A DNA stretch of 64,000 nucleotides from Morella rubra (Eukaryota > Streptophyta > Magnoliopsida > Fagales > Myricaceae). The notes under the pieces were generated by a model. That model was not told the origin of the DNA. It was given only the letters and a program-made list of their open reading frames with translations, and made no database searches. The stretch spans positions 26,292,016 to 26,356,015 of the forward strand of contig CM025849.1 of assembly GCA_003952965.2 (NCBI GenBank), read 5' to 3'. Of this stretch, positions 10,366-22,498 are shown piece by piece. The position numbers were made by a program, and so were the translations under genes. Positions within the stretch are counted from its first letter, which is position 1. Every line of letters begins with the position of its first letter.

Positions 10366-12893
10366 TTAGCTCCATCCCTCCAAATTATTTGACCGTTCCA
10401 GAAACCATTTAGCTAAAATATACACTCCAAATCCAATTGGCCCAAGAGAATGGCCTATAGGTGCACGAAGGACTAAGGGTGATTTTAGATGACCTTCATC
10501 AGTCTCAAAGTGATAAACAAATTCGACAAACTGGTCATAATTAGGTCGAATGCCATCAGAACTCCTAGGATTCGATTTCTCATGCTCATGGGCTTCATAA
10601 ACAAGAAAGTGGGAATATCCATTCCACTTGCTATTGTCACCAAAGGCTCCATGTATCTCAAGCGTTGGACAAGAATCAGTACCTCTAAAGTCGCAAAACT
10701 TGAGAATTTCATTTCCTAACCAAGAGCCACAGATTATGCTGGAAGACAAACTACTACTCACCTGTAAAGTAAAAACCAAAGATTTGAAGGAAGAAAGCAA
10801 TTAATTCCAGTGTTTTAAACAATCATTCCCACAAAAGGATCTTGTCAATACACAACCAAAAAAATATTTAAAATTATTAGGTAAAGAGACTCACCGCGTA
10901 GCTTTCTGTCTGTAAAAAGTAATCACTTTCATCACCCAAGTTTCTCACACAGTAAAGTCTGCCACCATAATCTATATAGAAGGCTCCAATGGAGTCATCG
11001 CTCATCATCTCTATTCCACGAACAGGGCATATATTAGGTCCATACTCTAGTTTTGCAAAATGCTTAGAGAATTTTATAATGGTTCCCTAACAAAAAGATG
11101 CTCCAAATATTCCTCGACACTCAACTCAAGTCTTGAGCAACTGGATAAATCAAGAACTTTAAGAGACGGCAAACTACAAATGACACTCAAAAGGTTGAAA
11201 GTCTTTTGCATTCCCACAAGGACAATATGGAAAGACAAGATAAACACTTGAATGAGAAGGGTAATTCTTCAATGTCAGTCCCATCCAAACAAAGTACCTG
11301 CAAAGATGTCATATTTCCCACAATATCAGGGAACTTCTTCAGTTTTGAACAACCAAAAAGATACAAATATTCAAGAGATTCTAAGCTGATCTTGTCAGGA
11401 AGGTTTCTAAGACATTTGCAACCATGTAAATTCAATCGTCGAAGTCGTTTGAGAACTCCAATGGATGTGTCTACCTTAGATAGACTCCTACAACCTTCAA
11501 GATCAAGTATCTCAAGATTTGGGACTCCAATAAAGTCTGGTATCTCCATCAAGCTCTTAAAGCCACTAGAGTCAAAGCGTTTCATGTTGCCTAAACTATG
11601 GTTTAAATCGAAAAATAAAACATGAGTAAACTTATCTTAAAAGAAGATTAAGAATAAACATGTGACTGAATAAAAGTACTACCTTTATTCCCTTCCAAAG
11701 TTGTTTGATATGGCTACAATGCATGTTAAGTTGAACAAGATGGTCTGAATGGAAATTGGTCGGCAATGATTTCAATGGGAACCCCAAGTAGTCCATCACA
11801 TGTAACTCATTGGTTGGCATGGATCTAAAAAGATGATGAGGCCATAGCGTGCTATATAAGTACTTGTCATAAAGTTTAGAGAAGTTCTAGACACTATCCA
11901 TATTGCCAATCTTAAGAATTCTTAATTTTTTCATTATCGAGAATGCTTTAACATTATCATCTTTGCAAGTTGGTAAGTTTAGGAATATGCCTTCAACGGC
12001 ATTAGTTCCCTGGTAGCAAGGACAATGTAATTGTTTTAATGGAGATACTTGAAATAACAAATAAGAATTTAGAATGACAGTATGCATTTTTACGATGATG
12101 TCACAACTAGTTCACTTACAGTATTATTTTTCAGTACATGAACGATGTCCTCGTGATGCCATAATCTACTACGTCAACCAGGCTCTTTAGGAGATTCATG
12201 GTAAACTATTTCCTCACCCATTTTTTGTAGCAAATCATGGATTCTCCTTGAAAGAAACATGCAATATCCAAAAATAACATTTTCTGCAAATCTTCCAATC
12301 CATCAAAACCTATTTGAAGCACATCAATAATTCCTCTATTGGGTTTTGCTTTTAGTTGATCGTAAGCACTTTTCCATGCATTTGTTGTCCTACAGAACAA
12401 GGAGGAACCTAAAATTTTAAGAGCCAGAGGAAGGCCTTGAGCATAGTTCATAAAATCCTTAGACAAATCAACATGATTTTCTTCAGGATAGGGTTTCTTG
12501 AATGCAGACAAACTAAAGAGTTGCAAAGCTTCATCATTATTTAACTCCTTTATCTTATATATTCTATCCACCTCATGCGTTTTCAACAAATGACTATCTC
12601 TAATTGTTAAAAGAATTCTACTCCCTAGACCAAACCAACCATGACTCCCTACTAATGCTGCTAAATGTTTTTCTTGATCCACATCATCAAGGACAATAAA
12701 AGACCCTCTTATTTTGTAGTATGCTTTTTATAATGCTGGTTCCCTCACAATCATCCCATAGATGCATTTCTCTTTGCATGAGGATCTTCGAAAATAGCTG
12801 TTTTTGTAAACAAACTAAGCCTCGATTTTTAGTTTCCTCTCTAATATAAGTAATGAAGCTGCTAGCTTCGAAGTGATAATTATTGACTCCTAT
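10366..12893 (-). pseudogene. TIR-NBS-LRR resistance gene copy 2 (lacks TIR exon and P-loop)
   Basis: The exon pattern is typical of a TNL. The NB-ARC exon (12120-12893) has LVCLQKQLFSKILMQREMHLWD, kinase-2 (FIVLDDVDQEKHL), RNBS-B (GLGSRILLTIRDSHLLKTH), GLPLALKILGSSLF and an IHDLLQKMGEEIV block replacing the usual MHD. A short exon at 11683-12009 has LHVMDYLGFPLKSLPTNF and IKQLWKGIK. An LRR exon spans about 10900-11600 (NLEILDLEGCRSLSKVD, LRRLNLHGCKCLRNLP, LEYLYLFGCSKLKKFPDI). A C-terminal exon (10366-10770) looks like the post-LRR C-JID domain and ends GVYILAKWFLERSN. About 209 bp covering the P-loop are missing at 12879/12880 relative to copy 1, and the frame is broken in several places, including a stop just after KEPG near 12180. 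No TIR exon is found: the upstream intron runs into a CACTA element at 13543. Confidence 0.9.
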
Positions 12894-13542
12894 CTGCGCA
12901 AAAGATAGGATAATTAGTTTTAAGAAGAGAGTAGTGGCTATTTGTGAAGTAACTATTAATGTTATAATGTACCACATATAAAGAGAAAATCTATAGTCTT
13001 TACCATACCAATGTAGTTCAGGTTCTAATTTTCCGCCTACCCACGTCTTAACCCATATACATCATTCTTTGTTGGCATTTGGACTTCACATAACTAGCCC
13101 ATGGGTTAGAGGCACTTGTTTATATCCCTTTTCTACGTTGCTTCTCTCACTTTATATGTAGCTTTTAGCTTCATCTAATTTTGTTTTCCTCAATTTTTTG
13201 GTTTTCATTGCTCGAGTTACTAGTTTTCTACAAAATCTAATTGAGTGAAGATGAAGCCATATTTTCTTCATAGTGAAGATAGTCTTTGAAGAAAAATAAA
13301 ACAAAAACCAAAAAAGGAAAGAACATGTATTTGAGCTACAAATATATTGAGATGTTCTATTCTCTCTGTGGTAAACTTGAACAAATTATAAGTCTTGAAA
13401 AGATTAATCATTAGTGGTTAAAATTTTCTTCAGAGCGATGTTTATGGAAATTTTGAATTATTCTTCTGGTCAAGACTATGCAAAAGCTCTTCAACCGAAG
13501 TCCAAAAGTCCCCAAAGTTTTGCGATTCAACACGACTAGCAC
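12894..13542 (-). other. Remnant of first intron of TNL copy 2
   Basis: Non-coding sequence collinear with the intron of TNL copy 1 at about 7323-7930. Shared blocks include TCATTCTTTGTTGGCATTTG and GCAAAAGCTCTTCAACCGA. The match stops where the CACTA terminus begins at 13543. The resemblance shows that the two TNL copies are a segmental duplication that includes introns. Confidence 0.8.
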
Positions 13543-14409
13543 CACTACAACAGTTTCCACTTTCGTCGCTAAAAGCCATTAGCAACAAAAACATTTCATC
13601 AACAATTCGTCGCCGAAAGGCCGTTACTAAAAGTCATCAACAAAGAAATTTCATGGCAACGCCAAAAAACCATCCTCAGCGGCAAAAATTCCTTCGTTGC
13701 TGAAAATATGAATTTCAGCAATGAAACAATTTCATTGCTGATGGGTTAATTTTTCGTCGCTGATAGTTGCTTCTCAAACACAAAAGTTGAACTTTTAGCG
13801 ATGACTGTTCAAACAAAATATCTCATTTGAAAGGAAGTTTTTGCAACGAATACTATCATCGCAATTACGTCACACATTCAATGATGATCTTTTAATTCGT
13901 CACTGTTAATTATTGTAGTTCTAACGGTGTGAGATTGTTCGAACAAGTGTATGTTCGAACAGGTGTTTTTCTATTAGAATACAATTTCGGTATTTCATTT
14001 AACTAATTAGCAACAACATAATTTCATCGCTAAAAGTAATTGCCGTTGGAACCGGTAATGTTGATTCGAACGAGTTACTCGTTCGATATACCAGTCGGAT
14101 GTGTTGTCATTTTACAGCAACTCCAAATCAAACCTGATATTCTCACAATCACAAATACCAAACAAATATTTCACAATTCTCTCTAGCAACACAAACTTCT
14201 AATATGTAAACTTGAAAACACTCTCAAATTACAAATATCTCAGTACACAAATGTAAGATGAAGTAAAAAAATCACCGAAGTTGTACAAGTCATAATATGG
14301 CAAAAACAAGTGTATCTAGTTCACATAAGTTCAAATCCTAAAAACTATTCCAACATTCAAAAACGTAATCCAAAACTATCAACAACACCAAAACCCTCAA
14401 CAAAACCTT

Positions 14410-15990
14410 ATAATTTGCCAGTGAAGTCCTCCCTACGAATCTCGTTGTGCAAATTGTGCCTTAAGTAGTTGAAGTTGCTCTTGAATTTGCCTCTGCCCTC
14501 CTGTATTCTTATTGTTGGTTTTTTAGGTTATCATAGTTGCTTTGCCTTGATTTCAACTCTTCTATTGTAGCTTTAGCTGCCTCTAACTCATGAACAAGCT
14601 CGAGATCCCTTTGTATGGACACAGTAGAGGACGAGGCAGCAATAGGCTTCACAGAGCGACCTAAACCTCTCACATAGCCAGATCTTTTTCCCAAGGACTT
14701 GAGTAAAAATGTCAACATCTTTTGGTGCTCCAGACTCAATAGTTGATTGGGATTGGATATCCACCATCTTCTCCTACAATCATAAAACTAAGATTATGGA
14801 TTCTATTAACATAATAGACTAATCTTTCAAAATAATATCCAAAAAATTTACTTACATAATTTCTCTAGCAACATCAGACACCCACCCTTCACCATTTTTT
14901 TTATGATGCGTCTTACTAAATAAATCTACAGCTGTTGGTGTTCCACCCTTAGCGTCTTGTTGCGCAATTCATAGGTCAAAAGAAAGAAAATTTAACGACT
15001 CTAAAATTAAAATGTGGTAATAATAATTTAATATACTTACCAACTTCTTCCTATGCCAAATAAATGGTCTTAAACCACCAGGGTGGTGTACCTTCAATTT
15101 GATCTATTGTTGGTGTTTATTCGACTACGCTCCTGCAAATGCAATAACCTCCATAATCTGCTTATTACTAAAAAAACGTTGTTGCTTTTAACAAAACAAT
15201 TACCTAATAAGAAGGTTGGGAGAATAGTTCACAGCATGCAATCCAGTTTTCTACAGACGTGTCCCCATAACGATGTTGCAATGCTTCATCCTTGCTCCCG
15301 AAACTCTTAAAATGTTTGTGTAGTTTCACCTTGTGTTTTTTGAAAGCCGCATTCATTATAGAATTCACAGTTTCGATATCTTCCTGAAGATCATAATTGA
15401 GCTCGAAGTCATCTTGTTAAAAGAACACAAAAACAAATTGGTAACATATATGAGGGCAATGTAATTAAAAAATTAGATACATACCAATACACGCCCCTGA
15501 TATTTTCTTTTATAGAATTCGGAACATTTGTCCAGGTCGGTGTACCAAATGGAGCATGCGTTCAAAAAGTGTTACAATCAACGATGCAAGCCGACTAGAT
15601 TCATCACCATCTGTGCCCCGGTGCCCATCGGGGATACTGACTGGCATCTAACCGCTTGCCCGCACTTTGATAAAAATCACTCCTCTTGACTTCCCACTCC
15701 CTCGTTTGGCAGGTGTAGTTGCTACAAATAAAATACAAGTGACTTGAAAAATTAAAACCTATGTGAATGCATTGTAAAACCTACGTGAATGCATTGTCAA
15801 AATCAATCTACCCAAAAGTAGTATAATGTTTAGAGAACTTACAGGCCACACTACTCTGTGCGAGAATAGGACTGCTTATTGGTATTTCACTCAACACCCT
15901 CGACGTTGTACCTGGGGTAGACTGCATAGGTTGGAAAGTCTCCACATGGTCTGATAAAACGGTAAGAGCTAATCGCTGACATTTTCCACC
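14410..15990 (-). pseudogene. CACTA-1 TnpA-like protein (Transposase_24 family), degraded
   Basis: Minus-strand segments match the plant Ptta/En/Spm accessory protein. An early segment near 15600-15720 reads AKRGSGKSRG and later SIPDGHRG. A middle part near 15360-15530 gives DDFELNYDLQEDIETVNS and then AAFKKHKVKLHKHFKSFG. A downstream block near 15200-15300 gives DEALQHRYGD and NWIACCELF. The C-terminal part (14509-14739) contains SGYVRGLGRSVKP and a predicted coiled coil (ELEAAKATIEELKSRQ). TnpA-like proteins bind the sub-terminal repeats and assist transposition. It lies downstream of the Tnp2 gene on the same strand. Frames change several times, so it is probably dead; some changes may be introns. 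Confidence 0.7.
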
Positions 15991-16027
15991 TATCGCCGTG
16001 ATGCTAACCTGGCAAATTAAAATACAA

Positions 16028-19000
16028 TCAATGCGTACCAACGGTGAATGTGTCATCATCAATAGAGATCGACAAACTTTCTTCCTTATCGGTGGTGACT
16101 TCTTCCTCCTCACTTTTATCATCTATAAAGTCGTCTTCTTCAACCATTTCCTCTACTTTGGTTGAAGCATCTACAGTTTCGGCTCAACATCATTTCTATG
16201 CAATGGGATCAAATCATAATCCCTAAAATCTACAAATAGCTAAAGGACTTAGTTTCTTGGTAGGCTTCATTTGGTATTGCCTCTTCAATCTCCTTGTCAC
16301 CATTGTCTACCACTTCAGGAATATCATAAATATTCCTATGACCAAGTTTTTGAACCACCCGCCAGTAACCACTAGAGTCAGTGTCAGGTAAATAAAACAC
16401 TTGATTAGCTTGACTACAAAGTATGAATGGATCATTTTGGTACCATTTGCGAGATGTGTTCACACTTGTAAAATGTTTATCTGTGCATATACCAACATTC
16501 TGTTTTTCCACATCTCACCAATCACACTTGAATAAGTATACGACATTCCCTCGTAAATATCGTAATGCAAAGATATCCAATACACACCATAAAAATCAAT
16601 ATCTTTCCCATCGTGATCTCCCGGAACAATCACTCCACTATTTTGAGTTTTACGGCATTGTTCTCGGTCAATAGTGTGATACCTAACCCCTCCAATGATA
16701 CATCCAGAGTATCGTTTAACACGTTCATCAGGACCACATACTAATGCATATAAATCATCATGCACATTCGAGGAATTTTCATCACGCAAGTTGTTAATCT
16801 ATAAACATATTAATGGAAAATGACAAATCAAATCCGTTCAAATAAAATCAATATAAACGGAATAAATGTATTCTTAGTTAAGAATTCCATACACGTTTTT
16901 TGAACTACTCTGGAAACTCTTCCTCATGCTGACTCTCGACATTGGTTGAACTTTGTCTCTTTAGAATGTCAATATGTTCACTATAGTTATACCATTAATC
17001 AATAAAAATGTACATAAAGAAATTGAAAATGAAAAATTCAATATGAAATAAAATTGAAAACTTACTTCAGGTATGCATTAATCTCAAAGCAATTGTTCAA
17101 CAAGTAGCTTTTTTGAACTTTGCTCCCAACAGATCATACCCTACTTCAGCTTCTAATGGCCTGACATCTTGTGAAAAAATACTGAACTTATCACGTGTCA
17201 TATGCTCATTTTCTCTAACAATATTTATGTCCCCTCTGTTAAAACGTGTCTCAATACCACCAAGATACATAGAACAGAATGTTAGACACTCGTAATCCAC
17301 ATATGCCTCAGCAATTGACCCCTCTGCGCGTGCTTTATTGCGTGCAAATCGTTTAGGTCACCCTAAAAAATTGCTCCATCGGATACATCCACAATATTGT
17401 ACTGGGCCAGTGAGGATAGCTTCACGAGGAAGGTGGACAACTAAATGAACCATTACATCAAAGAATGAAGGTGGAAATATTCTCTCTAATTTACATAGGA
17501 TCATGTCAATATCTTCGTCCAAACACCTCAACACATCCATATTTAATGTACGTGAACACAAATCCCTGAAAAATAGGCTCAGCTCTGTTATTGCATCCTG
17601 AACATCTTTGCTCAAATAACCACGAATGGCAACTGGAAGCAACACTGTAGAAATACGCGACAATCATGGCTTTTCATTCTGGTGATTTTACCTTCATTCT
17701 CTTTTACACAACGAGAGATATTAGAAGCATACCATCTGAAACTTTACATTTCTCACCCAATTACAAAATTCAAGCCTCTCTTTCTTTGTTAAAGTATAAC
17801 ATGCAAGCGGCATAACATAGGATTGACCACGAGGTTGTAGATGTAAATCCCTCTTCACCTTCATCTTAGCTAAATCTTTTCGAGAGTTCACTGTATCTTT
17901 CGTCTTACCCTCGATATTCAACAATGTTACATATATTTTTCTCAACATGCATAACATCCAAATTGTGGCACTCTTTCAAAGTTGACCATTATGGTAACTC
18001 AAAAAAGATACTCTTCTTTGTCCAATTCAACTCTCCTCAGTACGTTTTCTCTTCTTTAATGATTTACTAAACTATACTGGTCTTACCCTCGTCAATTGCA
18101 TTAATATATCCTCACCTAACAATTCACTTAGTGGTAACCCATACTCTTCTTGACCATCAAACATTATTCAATTCTTCCTCCTACTGTGATCCATTGGTAA
18201 ATAACGATGATGACCCATGTAGCACATCTTTCTACTATGTGGCAGATATTTAGAAGCAGTAGATTGGTTACACATTGGACATGCCAATTTTCCCTTCGTA
18301 TTCCACATAGATAAATTACCATACGTCGGAAAATCATTGATAGTCCATATCACTGCTTCATGCATTTGAAAATAACTAGATGTTGACGCATCAAATGTAC
18401 GAACACCTTCGACCCATAATATTTTCAACTCTTCCACCAAAGGTTGTAAGTAAACATCAATATCATTTCTTGGAGATCTTGGTCTGGGAATAAGTAACGT
18501 CATCATAAAAAATCGATCCTTCATACACTTCCAATGTGCCAAATTGTATGGCATTAGCACCACTGGCCAAATGCTATAACTCGTACTCATGTTGTCAAAT
18601 GGATTAAATCCATTAGAGGCTAATCCAAGACGAACATTGCGAGCTTCCCGTCCAAACCATTCATGTTCCTTATCAAACTCTTTCCACACCAACGAGTCTG
18701 CCGGATGCCTCAGATTGTCTTCATCTAGAATCCATTTTTCTCTATGTCATCTCATGTCCTCAGCCATCTTTTTTGAAATAAACAATTTCTACAATCTTGG
18801 TATCAATAGGAAATGACGCAGAACTTTCTTAGGAACTTTCTTCCGTTTTGTCACATTATTGACCCATCTAGATTCACCACATATAGGGCACACTTCTAAC
18901 TTTTCTGTTTCCTTCCAAAACAAAATACAATCATTGACACATGCATGTATGGGTATATAATCAAGACCTAGACCTCGATTTAAGGTTTTTGCCTCCCTAT

Positions 19001-19610
19001 ATGATTTAGGCAGTGTCTCTCCTTCTGGAAGAGCTTCTTTAATTAAATCTAACACCATATTAAATGTTGCAATACTCATATTTTGTAGGGTCTTTATGTG
19101 CATCAATCGTACCATGAATGCTAACTTTGAAAAACGCTCACAACACGGATAAAGAAGACGTCTTGCATCTTCCAATAGGTGATCAAAGTCTTTAGCTCCA
19201 TATTCCCCTCTAGTAGGTTCATCATTATTATGTTCATCTCCAAATGTTGTACCCGTAAACATCCCCACACAGATATCCTCCAACGTTTCATCTATTTCCT
19301 CGATTGATTTGTCAGCATCATTCACTTCATCCTCATTGCTATCATATACAGTAGTATCAGCATGACTAAACCCACCATATGGTTCACCGTGCAACACCCA
19401 TTTAGTATAACTTTTATCAATCTCATGCACAATCAAATGATCCTCAACTTTCCCCACTTCCTGAAAGTATACATTCATACACTGCTAACAAGGGCACCTA
19501 ATCTCATTCTTGCTATCCACACATCCACTTGCCATGACCATGAACTGTTTTACCCCTTCTAAATACTTCTTCCCAAATTGATTCGTTTCATTCATCCAAC
19601 TCTTATCCAT
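16028..19610 (-). pseudogene. CACTA-1 Tnp2-like transposase, degraded
   Basis: Likely start ATG at 19608-19610 (MDKSWMNETNQFGKKYLEGV), the transposase-associated domain, with an in-frame stop where CPC-x-x-C is expected (near 19490). Next is a long N-terminal region (18789-19478) with HLLEDARRLLYPCCERFSKL, PKSYREAKTLNRGLGL and a CPICGESRW zinc site. The Transposase_21 core (18168-18692) has EARNVRLGLASNGFNPF, SIWPVVLMPYNL and ACPMCNQST. The DUF4218-like part (17358-17957) has PLACYTLTKKER and PPSFFDVMVHLVVHLPREA. The DUF4216-like C-terminus (about 16230-16790) has IDFYGVYWISLHYD, and an acidic tail follows to about 16028. Domain order and size fit Tnp2 of CACTA elements, which cuts the ends. 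Several frame changes make it a pseudogene, although introns may explain some. Confidence 0.85.
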
Positions 19611-20115
19611 CTTTCTCACCCTTAACAACACAACAAACAACAAAACTTTCTAAGACATGCAATATGACTTTCATCAACTTGCTAAAAGGTAGTTGGTCCT
19701 ATCCCATTCAAGATTACACTATCTATATTGCATTGCAAATGACTGATGTTATCTTTCACCTCGGTAGAAATTTCGACAGCATCTCCCTATAGTTCTCCAA
19801 GTATATGCATTGTACTAAGTCGTTGTGAATTGTCGAACATATTTGAAAATTCACAATGATTTAGCACCAATATACCCAGAGAACAAAAGAAATATCCTAT
19901 CAAAATCTCTATATCACGAGACGATGGATAACATCAGGCAATTGCATGCAATACAGAGTATATAATCTCAAACTATCCAAACTTGGACAATTCAAGAATT
20001 ATTGTATGACATTCTTGGTGCATGTCATACAATAATTCTCAAACGGGTCTAAGGCTAATATGATACATGCAAAACATACATCAAGATATGAAAAATCATT
20101 AAACATAATCATTAA

Positions 20116-20855
20116 GCAAAGATCAAGTAATTAACTTCCTTCAAGGATTTAAACAACCAAGAACAAAGTAAACACTTAAATGGGTTTAGAATACAACAAT
20201 CAAAATATTACAATGAAAAAATAGTTCATTTTTCACAATCAAATACATAGTTAAATGAGAAATAATTATTAATTAAAGAACATATATAAACATATATAGG
20301 CATATATAAGAACATATATAAGAAAGAGGCATTCGAAAGAAATTGTCTTTTTTGTAAAAAAACAAAATATCAAGTAATTAACTTCCTTCAAGGATTTAAA
20401 CAAGCAAGAATAAAGTAAACACTTAAATGGGTTCGGAATACAACAATCAAAATATTACAATGACAAAGTAATTTATTTTTTCACAATCAAATATACAATT
20501 AAATGATAGATAATTATTAATTAAAGAACATATATAAACATATATAGGCATATATAAGAAAGAGCCCATTCAAAAGAAATTGTCTTGTTTGTAAGAAAAC
20601 AAAAGATCAAGTAATTAACTTTCTTCAAGGATTTAAACAACCAAGAACAAAGTAAACACTTAAATGGGTTTGGAATACAACAATCAAAATATTACAGTGA
20701 CAAAGTAGTTCATTTTTCACAATCAAATATACAGTTAAATAAGAAATAAGTAATAATTAAAGAACATATATAAACATATATAGGCATATATAAGAACATG
20801 TATAAGAAAGAGCCCATTCAAAAGAAATTGTCTTTTTGTAAAAAAAAAAAAAAAG
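20116..20855. repeat. Three-unit tandem repeat (~240-bp unit)
   Basis: Three head-to-tail units start at about 20117, 20367 and 20604, each with ATCAAGTAATTAACTTCC (third unit TTTC). Each unit contains AACACTTAAATGGGTT, a run of ATATATAAACATATATAGGC and a closing AAGAAATTGTC. The third unit ends in a poly-A tract near 20850. Units differ by small indels. The repeat lies upstream of the Tnp2 start inside CACTA-1 and has no coding potential. Confidence 0.9.
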
Positions 20856-21754
20856 GCCAATGTAGAAGATTATAGATCGGATTGGCCTTCGCTATCCAAA
20901 ATAAATAAATAAAAACCCATTCAAAATTAGTTGATCATTTGGATTTATGCCCCTTGGTTAAATTTGAAGCATACCATATTGTGGTAAAATCATTTTCTTT
21001 CCACCACTAGTGTTTTTCCTATCCAATCGTAGCCTTTAAATTGTTATGACTATTTGTTTCCTCCATATTACCCAACCTTGCAATTAATTATTATGTTTGA
21101 ACTCTTGTGAGCAAGATGATCTTAGGAATGCATACTTGGACAAATAATGCATTATAAGAATTCTGAAAAGTTGTTAAACTTTATTTTAAATTAATAATTT
21201 GTAAAAGAAAAAAGCAAGACCAAGTTGCAAATACCTCTAGACCAAATGAGCAGTCTCCCAATAGTTTACACAACTAAGACTAAAACATACTAGACCCAAA
21301 TGCCAATTCCTTGTTGTTTTTTCTTTTTACTTTGCTCTATGAGCCAACAAACAGTTAAGCATTTTCAAAAAAAAAATTAACAACATAATACACTCAATAT
21401 CCATGTTCATTACTAATAATACAAAGAGCACAAAATAAATTTCTAAACAAAAGCCAAACGGTTTGATCCTATGTCATTCCAAAGGAGGTTCAGTCTTGCT
21501 AGGATAAAAAAAAAGAAGCCAAAAACATGCTAAACTAGTAAGTCATCTACCAGCAGACTACACTCAAAGCCAAAGAATAACATCCCATATTCACAAATGG
21601 GTCTACCGTTGCGCAGAACAAAAATAAAAATTTTAGAAATATAAAAGCAAAAGCTTACCTTGTAGTTCATTCCTCTTTGTTTTCCTAGAGTCACAGCAAC
21701 CAATAGCTTGCCACTGACTACAAACTGAAATTGACCCATTTATTCAAAGGTTGC
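20856..21754. other. Non-coding interior of CACTA-1
   Basis: No gene or clear repeat is supportable here. The sequence is AT-rich with short chance ORFs only. It ends at the target duplication of the Mutator-like element. Confidence 0.5.
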
Positions 21755-21763
21755 TTTTTTAAA

Positions 21764-22076
21764 GGGAAATTGGTATTTTAGTCCTTAGGTTTGGGACACT
21801 TTTTCAATTTAGTCCTTCACTTTCAACTTTCAAAATTTTAGTCCTTCCGTATTCTTTGTTGTACAAAAATACCCTTCCATTACTCCTCCATCCAACTTCT
21901 TAACGATGCTCTCCGCCACATCAGCAATGATGACACATGGCATCACTTCAATGCCAGGTCACAGGGACAACTCACATGAGCAAAACGTCATCATCTCTTT
22001 CATTAATAGAAATGCAGCACGAAATTACCCTTTTGCCCTAACACCCAAAAAGCAATGCAGCACTCATTTGAACCCA
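21764..22076 (+). repeat. Left terminal inverted repeat of the Mutator-like element
   Basis: About 313 bp, ending near GCAGCACTCATTTGAACCCA. The partner is 23942-24250 on the opposite strand. Confidence 0.9.
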
Positions 22077-22202
22077 CTAACTTAAATGGTGTCGGTCATT
22101 TGATATACAATCCTTTGAGAGGTCCAAGAACAGCAACGGCTCAGCCTCCGCTGCGAAGGTCTTTGTCAAGTAGTGGAGGTCACACAGCCTAATCTCTTCA
22201 CA

Positions 22203-22498
22203 ATGGCCTTGTCGTCGTTCATGGCCTCCAAAGCTTCATCTCTCCTTTCTCGCCGTTTTCTTGCGACTTCGATAAGATGACCTCGCTCTCTTTCCCATTC
22301 CATCCTGATCACACGGCTACACACAAGATGCAGCCCCCTTTCATGTGCTTGATGCTCAGGAAGGCCATGCTCAGGCTCCGCAGCAATGGCTTTAGCATCT
22401 TAGCGCTAGCCATGAAGGTTAAGTATGCTGAGCTCGTCAGCCTCACCAACATGACGGCTTCAACTAAAATTTGTAGGAGTCAAATTGGTCTCTGTTAA
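22203..22498 (+). pseudogene. Possible captured host gene fragment in the MULE (mitochondrial-presequence-like start)
   Basis: An ATG at 22203 opens a 25-residue peptide, MALSSFMASKASSLLSRRFL and then ATSIR, that is rich in Ser, Ala and Arg with no acidic residues. This is the composition of a plant mitochondrial or dual-targeting presequence. Its stop overlaps the start of a second ORF (22277-22498), which I do not recognise. The upstream region is GC-richer than its surroundings, as expected for cargo taken from a gene. The donor gene cannot be named from this stretch. The targeting call is compositional only. Confidence 0.3.

Larger units (their letters stand above)
13543..21763 (-). mobile_element. 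CACTA (En/Spm) DNA transposon CACTA-1, low-coordinate end and coding part
   Basis: The element starts with CACTACAACAGTTTCCAC at 13543, the CACTA terminal signature. Its first 400 bp hold repeated CGTCGC/TCGTCGCTAA motifs, and 13920-14100 holds four TGTTCGAAC/CGTTCGA copies; these look like sub-terminal repeats. Inside on the minus strand are a TnpA-like gene and a Tnp2-like transposase gene. The preceding three bases are CAC. I could not find the matching high-coordinate terminus: a Mutator-like element interrupts at 21764 and no TGTTGTAGTG is visible further on. The far end has therefore been lost or lies in the CGTTCGAACG-rich region up to about 27540. It sits in the first intron of TNL copy 2. 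Confidence 0.75.

Noticed and set aside
11206-11625. Plus-strand ORF of 139 codons
   Set aside because: It is the antisense shadow of the TNL-2 LRR exon.
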